DNA from: Hyaloperonospora brassicae
Lineage: Eukaryota; Oomycota; Peronosporomycetes; Peronosporales; Peronosporaceae
Assembly (NCBI GenBank): GCA_947650285.1
Contig: CANTFL010001323.1
Span: 1-64,000 of the forward strand
DNA length: 64,000 nucleotides
Direction: 5' to 3'
How positions within the stretch are numbered: position 1 is the stretch's first letter; each line of letters begins with the position of its first letter. Positions 21,469 through 32,069 of this stretch are shown piece by piece. The translations under genes and the position numbers were made by a program. Below the pieces are notes generated by a model, which saw only the letters and a list, made by a program, of their open reading frames with translations, made no database searches and was not told the origin of the DNA.

Positions 21469-24400
21469 CGCTCGCCAGGTTTGAATCTAGTACGAGCCGA
21501 GCGTTCTAGGCTCTGCATTATTGCATACGTGGAGAAAAAGAAGACAGATCGCGAGAGTAAGCAGGACACAGATATGGAAACAAATATATCTCGTTCGAAG
21601 TCAAAACGTATCGTTTTTGTGTCCCATATGAAGCGGATCAATGAGTACTCGCGATCTGAACCAACCATGGAGATCGAGCTTGCTTACGGTGAATCTCGCA
21701 GATACTGGAAGCACTACTCGCCCGGGAAGTGGTTCAAACAAGCGAAAGATGTTGGCAAGATCAACAACGCAAAAGCTACTCTGCTATTTGATTCTGGTGC
21801 TGAAGTGTCGATCATTGACACCACCTTTGCTCGTAAGGTCGGTTGTAATATTGACGAAAGTAAACGACAAGAATGTATCGGGATCGGAGAAACCCCGTAC
21901 ATGACGATGGGACGTACCAAGATTAAAATAACCCTCGCGGGATCACTGTTATACTATTTCAATGTGTGGGTAGGCGATCTGGCAGGGCAAGAAGCGATTC
22001 TGGGCATGGACTTTATGGTGCCTGCCGGAGTTCGGCTCGATCTAGCCGATGGCGCGCTATGTCTACCGGAAGAAATCCGTATTCATCTCGCAGGACGTCG
22101 CCCCGCGTACGGATCGAAGATAAAACATGTAACGGCGAAGGACCAACATGTGGTGATCCCGGTCGGAGAGTCAAGGGAAGTGAAGGTCGGGGTCGGAGGG
22201 GCTAAGATGAAGTTGTGGATCGCTAGAGGACCGGATTGGGTTCCCACTGTGATCTCGGGGTTGGGTAAGACGAAGTACCTGCAGATGACAAACATTAGCG
22301 ACCATGAGATCATATTGCCCACCCACACTATATTGGGCTTGTGGACCGAAGGCGATATGGTACCACGAACTCAAGGTTTCGTGACGGTCGGATCGGGGAA
22401 GTACAAGGAGTGGCAAACTCTGGAGTATGAGGCTACGGCGGATCGAGTGAAGGAACTCCCAAAAGAACATACCGGTCCACTGGTAGATCGCCCTACGTAT
22501 GCCACCCCCAAACGTATCGTTAAACGACCGTCTGATACGTTGAAGAACCTATCTCCAGCGATCTCCACGGTAACGCACCAAACTAACAATGGCGAATCGC
22601 AAAAGGCAGATGCTGTGGTTGCCAAAGAAGAAACAGTCAACAGAGCTGAGCTATTGTGGATGGAAAACGACCATGAGATCGGAACCCAACATGCAACGAA
22701 GGGAGATCGCGATATCGATCAAGAATGGCTACGTGACATGTCGTCTCTATCAAAAGCCGATCCGACCGATAAACTGCTGAGGTCGGAGCAGCCGGGAGAG
22801 ATGAAAGAGCCTAAGGAAGAAGCAATTTTAAAGACTGAAGATGTCGAGATCGCGGGAACACCAGTTTACTACCACGAGAGCGGAGATTTGTTTGCTGAAG
22901 ATATCGAGCAACACATGGTGGTACTACCAGAAATGTCGGCGACTACAGAAGAAGTTACGATTGAGGACATTCAGATCGGCGATCCCGATATGCCTCTCAC
23001 CACTGATCAACAGCAGCTCAGATCGCTGATCTGGAAGAGTCGTCACATCCTCATGGGTAGAGGTAATGCTCTACCACCAGCAGCACGAGGCGCGATCTGT
23101 GATATTGATGTCGGTGGGGCAGCACCGATAGCGCAAAGAGTACGTCCGGTCATAGCAAAATATCGGGAGAAGTTATCGGACCTCATCAAAGGACTACTAG
23201 CGGCCAAGATCGTCCAGCCATCCACGTCACCGTGGGCGTCTCCGATAGTGGTGATCATCAAGAAGAACGGAGTGGATACTCGCCTTTGCATTGATTATCG
23301 AAGAGTGAATCAGCTGACACGTCTAATGGTTTATCCCATGCCGTTGGTCAGCGATCTATTAGAAGACCTAGATAAAGCTTTATGGTACTGTTTGCTGGAT
23401 ATGGCTAGTGGATTCTGGGTGGTTGAGATGACTGAACGAGCCAAACTGATCTCAGCGTTTGTCACACCGTTTGGTCTTTTCGAGTGGCTACGAATGCCTT
23501 TTGGGCTTAAGAACGCGCCCCAAATCTATCAACGTCTGGTCGACAACGCACTGTATGGATATCTCAAGATTGGCCAGAAACTATCCGCTGATGGCCAGAT
23601 CGACGTGTTCAAAGATGGTGAACCGGAGACAGATCGACGACCTTCTATACTGGGACGTCGATCTTACATTGACGACATCATCATACCAGCCACTTCATGG
23701 GATCCTCTGTACGCAAAAGTAGAGCGATTGCTGGAAGCATGTGATAAGTGGAATTTGTCTATCAGTCTCACAAAGCGTTTTTGGGGGTGCCGTAAAGTCG
23801 ATTATTTGGGACATCGAGTGTCTGTGGATGGTCTGAAGGCATAGCCCAAGCACTTGGAGTCGTTGATCAACATCCCTTTCCCTAGCACGCTACGAGCTAT
23901 GCAATCGTTTCTCGGGAGCTTAAACTGCTACCGTCGCTTCATCGAGGATTTCGCATTGTATGCCGCTTTATTGTATGAGTTAAAAGAATCGGATTTCTTC
24001 GAGATCGGCCGATCTCAGCTCGCAGCAGGAGACGAATGGTCGAACGAGGGTCGATGGACAGAAGCCAAGGGTGCTTTTACTATGCTAAAAGCCAAGATAG
24101 CTACAGCCCCTATGCTTAAACGCTTCGACCCATATCTCCCTCCCGTGATCGTGGTCTACGCTAGCAAGTGGGCTGTGTCAGCGGCCCTGATACAGGAGTA
24201 CGAGGGCGTATACCAGCCGGTGACTTTCACTAGCCGCACTATAAAACCCAATGAGCTTAACTACGGGACGGTGGAGAAGGAAGTGCTGGCGTTTACTTCG
24301 TGTTTTGGATGTATGCTATACTACGCTTGCCTCGCGGGAGATCCCTGTGCTGACCCGACATTCTACGTTAGCGTGGTTGATGCAATCTCGGGGACTCAAC

Positions 24401-26817
24401 GGTAGATTAGGACGGTGGGCTGCTTTGTTGTCAAACTGGACTATGGAGGCGAAGAAATGTGAGCGAGGAGTGGAAGAAATCCTGGGCATGTTGGCATCGA
24501 GTATCACCCCAAGAGACGAAATAGGAGAGATGCTGATCGCGATCTCCCCACGTAAAGACTGCCGACTCAAGATATCAACACTACCACCAACGGTGGAAGC
24601 AGATGAGGAGTTGCTGGTGGCCAGCTTCGATGGATCGGCGAGGATAACAAATAAAGGAGGGTCGTACAGTGCGGTGATATGGAATTAGCCGAGTGGACGA
24701 TCGCGGCAGCAGAATCGAGATATGCTCACAATCTGACTGTGAATGAATCTGAGTATAATGGCTTGCTAATATGCTTCGATTTACTGGCCGATCTGGACAG
24801 GGGGCGAGTAATTCTGTGTGGAGATTCCAATTTGGTGATTCGCCAGATGCGCGGTGAGATCGACCGCAAAGCCCCGGGCCTAAAGCTCTTAAAACATAAA
24901 GCATTAGAGAAATTGCGACATTGGCCTAGTTACAAGTTCTTGCATATGAAGCGAGAATGGAACCAAAGTGCATATCGACTAGCCAGCATAGCATTACAGA
25001 ATGAAAAAGGAAGAACGGTTGTAGCTGAAGAAGACCGGCAGGATCTGATAACGCTGAACCGTCTCGATGAATTGTTGAAGCCCAAGCAAGATTATCAGCT
25101 GGCTCGGATCACTGCGATCACGAGATCAGCCGGGAGGATACGTCATGAACCTGAAGTGATACAGGAGGAGATAGTACAGAGGATTAGGATTCAACGGATT
25201 TTCCAGGCTCAAGATGAAGAGCGTTGGATTATTAATCTCAAGAAGTATCTAAGTGGCGATGTGTCAAACTTGGACGCGGGAGAAGTGAAGGTATGCGCAA
25301 AACTGGCGCCGGAGTACGAGATCGATGAGAGCGATCTGCTATTTTTCTGCCCCACGGCGAAAAGAAAGTCAGAAGATCGTGATGGTTTGATGCGGTTGGT
25401 GATCCCTGAGACGTTGCAACAAGACTTCTTGCACCACTATCATACGAGTCTAGAAGGAGGCCACCAGGGTATCGGCCGAACCTATCAGAAGATTAGATCG
25501 TGATTCCATTGGAGAGGACTGTACCGGATCGTTCAACGATATGTGGGCGAATGTACCGAATGTGAAACTGGAAGTGGAAGCCCAACGATTCATGGGAGAT
25601 CCCCGGGTAACTTACACGCAACCTATCCATTTCAGATCATCGCAATGGATCATATACCGTCGTTGCCCAAGTCTATCAAGGGGAATACCGAACTGCTTAT
25701 TTGCGTGGACCTCTTCTCGGGATATGTGATTGCAAAGGCTAGCTCATCACGAACGGCACAAACAATAGCGGAAAATTACGAAGAATGTGTGTTTCGACGC
25801 TTCGGAGCTAGCGAGGCTATCAGACACGATCGAGAACCGGGATTTATGTCCGATTTTTTCCGAGCCTTCAGTCGGATCGTATGACAAAAACAGCGTGCTA
25901 CTATGGCCTACAGGCCACAAGCAAATGGAACAGCCGAACGAATGGTGCAAACCTTGACGCATTCGCTCAAGATGTACGTGGCTGAAGTGGACCAACGAGA
26001 CTGAGATGAGTATGCTGAGCGACTCACATTTGCAATTAACACCGCATAAGATCGGATTCGGGGGGACACCCCATTCTATCTGATCATTAAGTGGGACCCA
26101 CGATCGACGTTGGAAGCTACGTTATCAGTAGGGAGCACGAGAACAAGAGATCGCGATCCGAAGCGGTGGAGATATAATATCCAAAGACAATACCAGCGAG
26201 CTCGATCCGCAGTGAACGATCAACTACGAGCTGCGATCCAAAGGAGGGCAGATCGACATAATGAAGATGTAGAGAAACATGAGATCGAAGTGGGAACGCA
26301 AGTTTGGTTATACCTGGATCGAGTCAAAGAGGGAAATTCGAAGAAGCTAGCGCATATGTGGCATGGTCCATTCCGAGTTGCGGACATATGTGGAGGTCAC
26401 GCTGTGAAATTGGAGATCGCCGGAACTCCGTATCGGCTATTTCCGATTGTACATTTATCGAAGCTAAAAAAGATAAAAACGTTCCCTGAACGGCCGAAGG
26501 ATCAGCTGACGATAGACGAAGCAGAGCGCTTGAATTTCGATGAGGCTCTGCTGCCAGAAGATAGTTGGGAGAGTGAGCTTGAGGAAGGAGAGTACAAAGT
26601 AGAAGAAATATTGGACGTGCGATCTGGTAGGAAAACCCGTTATGGGCGAGTACATCGACAGTTTCTGGTGAAGTGGAAGGCACATCCCGATCTAAGTTGG
26701 GTGGATGAGGCCGATCTGAGTTGTGGGGCGATCTTGCAGGAGTTTGAGCGGAAGCGAGTGAGTCGAAACCGTTTCGAAGCGATGCAGTCTCACGAAGGCA
26801 AGTTGGACGAACCTTAA
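21349..26817 (+). pseudogene. pol: Gypsy-1 Pol: protease, RT, two RNase H, integrase, chromodomain
   Basis: Nearly all is in one frame, one base back from gag. The aspartic protease has LLFDSGAEVSIID (about 21783). RT has RLCIDYRRVN (about 23281), FGLKNAPQIYQRLV and YIDD (about 23668). A TAG (23842) precedes the first RNase H region (VYASKWAVSAALIQE, LNYGTVEKEVLAF; to 24300). A double frameshift (about 24300 and 24680) spans the join to a second RNase H with FDGSAR, NESEYNGLL, CGDSNLVI and NQSAYRLAS. The last usually has Asp where Tyr stands. Integrase has HHYH...CTEC (25430-25565, with TGA 25501), MDHIPS, RHDREPGF and NGTAERMV (25645-25950); stops lie at 25882, about 26002 and about 26047. 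The C-terminus is a chromodomain (YKVEEILDVR, FLVKWKAHPDLSWV; about 26595-26760). Confidence 0.88.
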
Positions 26818-27078
26818 CAGTTGGAACAAGTGTGCTAGGCGGTAGCACGTGCTGGTGGATGAGGTCGCAAGATGTGTTGGGAGGTAGCACAGGCTGATGG
26901 ATGGTGTTTTTGTGTATGAGTGTGGAGATAGTCACGTAAATTACCTTACTGAATGATGTGGAATGAGAAGGATCGAGGTCGTGGAAGTTGCAAAGAATGA
27001 AGGACCTAAGAAAAGAGACGATGATCGAATGACTTGCACAATTATGAAAGACGATCGGGCTTGGGCACCGATCTTGAA
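26818..27078. other. 261-bp spacer between convergent pol and antisense frame
   Basis: Pol ends at 26817 (+) and the minus-strand frame ends at 27079, so the two are tail to tail. The spacer has a 13-bp-class near-repeat (GGTAGCACGTGCTGGTGG / GGTAGCACAGGCTGATGG, about 26838-26905) and no evident gene. The same 261-bp spacer lies at 63244-63504 in Gypsy-2. Transcripts from both strands would overlap here if termination is late. Confidence 0.7.
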
Positions 27079-29961
27079 CTAAGACGATGGAGCAGGCTTG
27101 AACTTGTTCTGTAGACGAGGGATCTGCGATCCGGGGTGATCCCAATAGGCGTTGCGGAACTGGTTGCGCCAAGGATCCTCTTGGTCGGCCATGTCCAACG
27201 CCTCTAGCAAGTCAGCTGGGTCGTTAGAGTGTCCTGACCCTGGATACCAAACTCTTTCTTCATGTGGGCGCGGATAGTGGAGGAAGAAGGGATCCAGCAA
27301 GATGTCGAGATCGCAGTGGCCAGAAATCATGTCGTTGAGTATCCACTTCAAGAAGTTCTATCAACGCGCTTCAAAGCGAGATCGGCGCTGCTTTCGTTCA
27401 CGCCAGAATGTTTGCATAAATCATTCGGATCGTCGTTGGGCCAGAGAGATCGGTAAAGCATGAGTAGATTCCCATAGAGATTGCCGATGAGTGGACTCAA
27501 GCTCCAGGTAACGATGACTCATGTATCGATACCATCCAGTCATGGTGAACGATATCGGGTTCACGGGGACCACGATATTGTCCCAGGTGGCCGTAGCGTA
27601 AAGAGCCTGGATGTGCTGCAGCGAAATCAGCCCAGAGGCTCAAGTCCCCGTCGGCGGAGCTCGCCCATGACTGTGGAAGGAGAACAGAAAATTCCTGGGC
27701 TTGGAGTAGTGGTGAAACAGCAGCTCAATGGTCATGGTCCTCACGCAAACCATCGCGATCCGCGAAACTGACCAGGGAGCGATCTCGGACGCTACCCGTC
27801 GGGAAGGCGCCAGATAATTGGGAATCCACCGATCCCGTGGCTGCTGGAGTGGCAGAAGATGGTCGAAATCAACGGAGGAGATGACTCTGTTAGCCACTTG
27901 GCGCGTCGGAAGGGTGATGCTGTTTTCGCTATCGGACAAATGGCGATCCGAAAGCGCAGTGGACCCCGGAGGCCGACTAGCGGAGCCAGTCTCGCTGTGT
28001 GTTTCCCCTGTCGGCGATGCCTCCACATCTTCTACGTCTCCATCATCTCGAATTCCAACCACGGGGGCAGCTGCGACCGGAGAGTATGGGTACGAAAGAT
28101 AACGGGGCTCCGGAGCGTCTGGAGAGAGCGACCGCGACAGTTCTTGAGCTGATGCGGTAGCTGCGGAAGAAGCGGAAGCGACCTGGGCAGCCGGAGAGAA
28201 TTCTAAAGTCGAAGATCGGGCATCCGACCTAGGCTGACGACGAGCGGTCGATCTCGAGCGGGACAACACGGACGGGTCAAATCTCCCGAGCTAGTCTGAC
28301 TCGGTTGGCTCCCCACTTCCCGATCCAGTCCTAGAAGACGTAGACGAGGACGGCGAAGAAGAATAATCGGGTGAAGGCTCGGGTGGGGTCAATCTGGGGA
28401 GTTTCTTGGAGGGCGTTGAGGGGTTCAACGACAATAGCCGGGAGGCCACACGGGTGGTGGGAGAATCTCTGGATCTCGACCGTGGTCGAACACGCCGACG
28501 CTTGGTAGGCGGGCCAGACGATCTCGATCTGAACCTACGGGCAAGAGATCTCGATCTGCGGGTGGCGGAAACAGGTGGCGATCCGACCGGAGTAGCACTC
28601 TTGGGCGTCGGTCGAACGGTCAGTGCAGACGACCGGGACCCGAGTATAGCACTGTATAGGGTGTCGAGGAGGGCACGGTATTCTGCTATGGCCCGATCCC
28701 GATCGTGCTCCGCCACCTGCAGCTGGTCGTGCACCGTGAGGTGTTCCGCAAGCTGACGACGGAGGTTGGCGTTTTCCATCTGCAAAAGTGCCAACTGACC
28801 CTCCAGAGGAGTCAAGCCATCCACTTGTTGCACAAGATCGCTAATTGAAGCCAGTCTCTCTGCAATCTCCGCCTGAGGCCGATCCAATTCCTCCTCTAAG
28901 TGCAAAACATCTATGTGAAGGAAAGACCTGTCGGTGGTCAGCTGGTCACGCTGCTGTCGGAGAGAATTGACTTCGGCTTGGAGCGAAATGATTTGAGCCC
29001 TCAAAGCGTTCACCTGTCGTTCCAAGCTGCCTTGATCCTCATCGTTGGCACGTAACAAAGCGCGTAACCGAAGAATCTGCGCCAAATGATCTCGATGTGT
29101 CCGCAGAGCTCGTTTACAGTCGCTCAGAGTATGTACTGCGTCGACGTAGCGGCCTTGCATCAAATCATATCGACGCTGGACAAAAGAGACGAAAGGGGCG
29201 GCCGATCTATACAGAGAATCAATCTCGTCTCGCAAGCGATCCCCCAGAGGGACCTCATCTCGGTATGACTGCTGAGGCGCATGAATGGTATCGGTTTGGC
29301 TGCAGAAGGTAGCCTCTCGATCCCACAAATAAGAGATTGTAGCCAACGTAAGACGAACGTCGTCGGCAGAAACTCGCGGAACGAAGCCGGTGACGCCCGC
29401 AATTGGAGCAGACCCTGTACGAGACTCAGTAGGGCCCAGAATGTCGGAGCTGAACGCACCCAGGGTCGCTGGAGGTGCAGGAAGTGAGGACGGCTCAGAG
29501 GGACGATCTGGCGATCCCGTGACGATCGATGGCGACCTGACCGAACTGGAATCACTTGGAGACTCGTGTCGATCTGGAACAATTGGAGCATACATCCCGC
29601 GGTCCGGCGACCGAGACGGCAAGTTGCGGGCTGGGGACGAAGGTCTGGTTGGCCGTCTATCTGGCGATCCCGGGGCGATCGGTGGAGATCCGGCTGGAAC
29701 TAGATGGCTTGGAGACGCATGTTGATCTGGGACGATGGGAGCATACCTCTCGCGATCCGGCGGTCCAGACGACGGGTCGCGATCCGGAGACAGAAACACG
29801 GTGGAGCCTTCTGACGAGATCGGCGAGGTGGTAAATGCGTTGGAAAGGCCATAAGACGGACTTGAGTGGTTGGAGCAAAGTTGATAAGTGACTGCACTGA
29901 GGTCAATTGCTGTACAATGGACTTCAGTACAGGGGGCGATTGTGGTGAAGTCACTAATCAA
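27079..29961 (-). pseudogene. Long antisense frame of Gypsy-1 (unknown coiled-coil, RS-rich protein)
   Basis: I do not recognise this protein. One minus-strand frame runs 2,883 bp with four in-frame stops (TAG 28291, TGA 27640, TGA 27361, TAG 27358) and no frameshift. In order from its start: a Ser/Pro-rich segment with two repeats around RERYAPIVPDQHASPS and RGMYAPIVPDRHESPS (about codons 70-180); a conserved RVSADDVRLTLATISYLWDR; a coiled coil rich in Leu, Gln, Arg and Glu (codons ~200-430); a basic RS-rich stretch with PTKRRRVRPRSRSR, a likely nuclear signal; a Ser-rich part; and a C-terminal region with many Trp/Tyr/His. No ATG opens it in this copy (the frame begins at TTG, with a TAG upstream in the LTR). 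The same frame and length recur at 60361-63243. Antisense extra frames near the 3' LTR are known from some plant Gypsy lineages; any kinship is unproven. Confidence 0.65.
29931..29940 (+). promoter_or_regulatory. Polypurine tract of Gypsy-1
   Basis: AGGGGGCGAT directly precedes the 3' LTR start TGTGGTGAAG. The equivalent in Gypsy-2 (minus strand, 60391-60382) reads AGGGGCGGT. This is the expected plus-strand priming site. Confidence 0.75.
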
Positions 29962-30582
29962 ATTTTGTACGAGGATCGGTGGCTACACATTTGGGACGCC
30001 ACTTACCGGTGGAAAATGAAGCCATGGGACCTGGCGATTTAATAAGGATAAGGATTGGCGATCTAAACGGGATCGGCGATCCGATCCAACTGTTGTCAGA
30101 ATGATGGGTATGGACGATCTGAGACGGGATGATCTGGGACAAGACGACAGTTAGGACGATTTCCATGGAGCGATCTGGGACAAGGATCTGAGATCGGGCG
30201 ATGTGATGTGACTCTGTGACGAAGGTGTGACATCCTGCAGACCAGTGACACTCTCTACGGGTCTCCCAAAGGGAGTACTGATTTAGGTTAAGTATAGCCC
30301 GATCTGGAAGTAGGGATGTTTGTGGGAGTCCGTGGGACCGTTGTAAGAATTGTGGATGGTCCCAATGTGCGAGTAAACCGTTGAATATAGTATCGGAGCA
30401 TGCACAATGAAGGGAAAAGGCATATAGGGCCGTATCGCACTGTGTCGATCGTCAACGATCTCGAATTGGACATCAGATCGGTCATATTCCCTGCTGGTTA
30501 TGGATATATCGATGATGGAGCTATTGTATGATGATGTACATGCTTGTAAAAGATCCATGAGTAATGTTCAAAAGTTCAGACC
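29941..30582 (+). repeat. 3' LTR of Gypsy-1, truncated
   Basis: It begins TGTGGTGAAGTCACTAATC and follows the 5' LTR closely to ...AAAGTTCAGACC, equivalent to about 17217-17848. A Copia-2 fragment on the minus strand starts at 30583, so the last ~1.14 kb of the LTR is missing. An LTR piece beginning at just that point of the LTR lies at 38897-40039. Confidence 0.88.
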
Positions 30583-31780
30583 AGTACCTTTGACTGCACT
30601 GGCGCTTGCTTGCCAAAAAACTTGAGGGGAGTCATCATCCTCATCTTCATCACCGCCTTTGGCTCTTCGTCCAGATTGGCTCGGGTTCTTGGACGCCGTT
30701 TTGCTTGCTGTGACTCAAAGTCATCCGGCGCACTTGCTTCTTCCAACCCGGATCCACTGCGAGCAGGAACCGTCCGTTGATGGGCTCGTTCATGACTTTT
30801 TGAACGGCTCTTGCGCTTGCCAGTTTGCTTGAACTGCATGGTCCAAGGCTCATCACTGATGTTCATCGAGTCGAAGTCCAACGCAGTGTTATCGACAACT
30901 TCTTGCGGCAGTGCCGGTGAGAGTCCAAACGTTGATTAGTCGAAGGTGACATCACGCGATATCACCCCTTGATCTGCTTCAATGTCGTAAATGCGATATG
31001 CCTTCGACACTTCTTCGTACCCCATGAACTGTCCTTCTCGAGCCTTCGGGTTCCATTTCGGTCGCTTTTCTTTGGGGTCAACACGAACGCTCGACAGCCG
31101 AAAACTCGCATGTGTTACACACTTGGCTACGATCCGTTGATGATCTCGAACGGAGTTTGGTCTTGGTACTTGGACGAAGGTAGGCGATTCTTGATGTAGA
31201 TCGCTGTCATCGCTGCATCGGCCCCAAAACACTTGTCCAGTTTGGTGTAGTGAAGCATGATGCGGCCGATTGTCACGATGGTCCGAATCGCCCGTTCCGC
31301 TGTGCCATTAGTCTGGTGCGCATATGGAGCATTGACCTGCTGCTCGATTCCTTGATCATCATAGAATGCCTTGGGCGAAGTCGTCTCAAACTCACGTGCA
31401 CCATCGTGTAAAACAAACTCGACCGTGCAATCAAACTGAATCTGGATCGCCACGATATACTTCTTGATGCACGTTTCACTGTCGGACTTGGCGCGCAGAC
31501 TGAAGCCCTCGATGCACCCACTGCCTTCATCGACGATCAGCAGCAAGTACTTGCTTTCACCTAACGAGTCGACTTCCATCGGGCCACACGTGTTGATGTA
31601 CAGAAGCTCAAATGGATCATAGTGACGCTTGTTTGGGTTGCTTGGAAACGGTCGTTGCACCATTTTTCCTTCTTGACAACCGTGACACGTGCTTGGTCCG
31701 CTTGATCTTGGTGGCATCTTTGCATCCTTGATCACTCCCTTGGAGACCATCCTGTATGGGACCTCAGTTGGTGCGTAGCC
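30583..31780 (-). pseudogene. pol: Copia-2 integrase and linker fragment
   Basis: On the minus strand from 31780: APTEVPYRMVSKGV, CHGCQEG (zinc site), LYINTCGPM (the first catalytic Asp is Asn here), [16 protein letters not shown], then the linker to RT ending near 30583. It corresponds to about 2030-3225 of the tandem units. Unlike those it reads without a frameshift across LHDGAREF, so it preserves an older state. Frame breaks occur near 31125 and 30935. It abuts the Gypsy LTR on the left and the Copia element C LTR on the right. Confidence 0.85.
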
Positions 31781-32065
31781 TGTTGAGGGATACCGGTACA
31801 ATCCGAACTTAGCGCGTAGTTTTTACGGGATAGTTCTTACGTCGGTAATTACCTCAGAGATGATTAGACGCGTAGGATGATTGGACGCGTGTAAATCAGG
31901 TTGATTAGATGCACCATGTGATTGGATGCAGTCTAGGGTAGGCAGAGTTAAGACCTATGAATCAATCACTTTCGAATCTTCCCTCAAGTGAGCAAGTGTT
32001 CTCCGCTTCGTTCTCTCCGGTCTCTCCGCTCCGTTTTCGCTTCGCCTCCCGCTCAAGTATCAACA
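31781..32065 (+). repeat. 5' LTR of Copia element C
   Basis: It runs from TGTTGAGGG to TATCAACA, with 6-bp terminal inverted repeats TGTTGA/TCAACA intact. It is followed by GGTTATGAACAC and the gag ATG at 32070. Confidence 0.92.
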
Positions 32066-32069
32066 GGTT

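Larger units (their letters stand above)
17217..30582 (+). mobile_element. Gypsy-1: giant Ty3/Gypsy element with antisense 3' frame
   Basis: The 5' LTR is 17217-18993, the primer-binding site 18995-19012, gag 19171-21468 and pol 21349-26817. A minus-strand frame occupies 27079-29961, a polypurine tract lies at 29931-29940, and the 3' LTR is 29941-30582, cut short by a Copia fragment. With a complete 3' LTR the element would be about 14.5 kb. Integrase lies after RT and a chromodomain ends pol, so this is Ty3/Gypsy with chromovirus-like features. No target-site duplication can be tested because the 3' end is lost. The sequence is strikingly rich in GATC. Confidence 0.92.

Noticed and set aside
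26324..27172. 282-codon minus-strand frame spanning the end of the unknown frame and antisense to the pol chromodomain (also 63150-63998 +)
   Set aside because: It overlaps clear coding sequence on the other strand, and its composition looks like a shadow. Its openness in both copies follows from their near identity.
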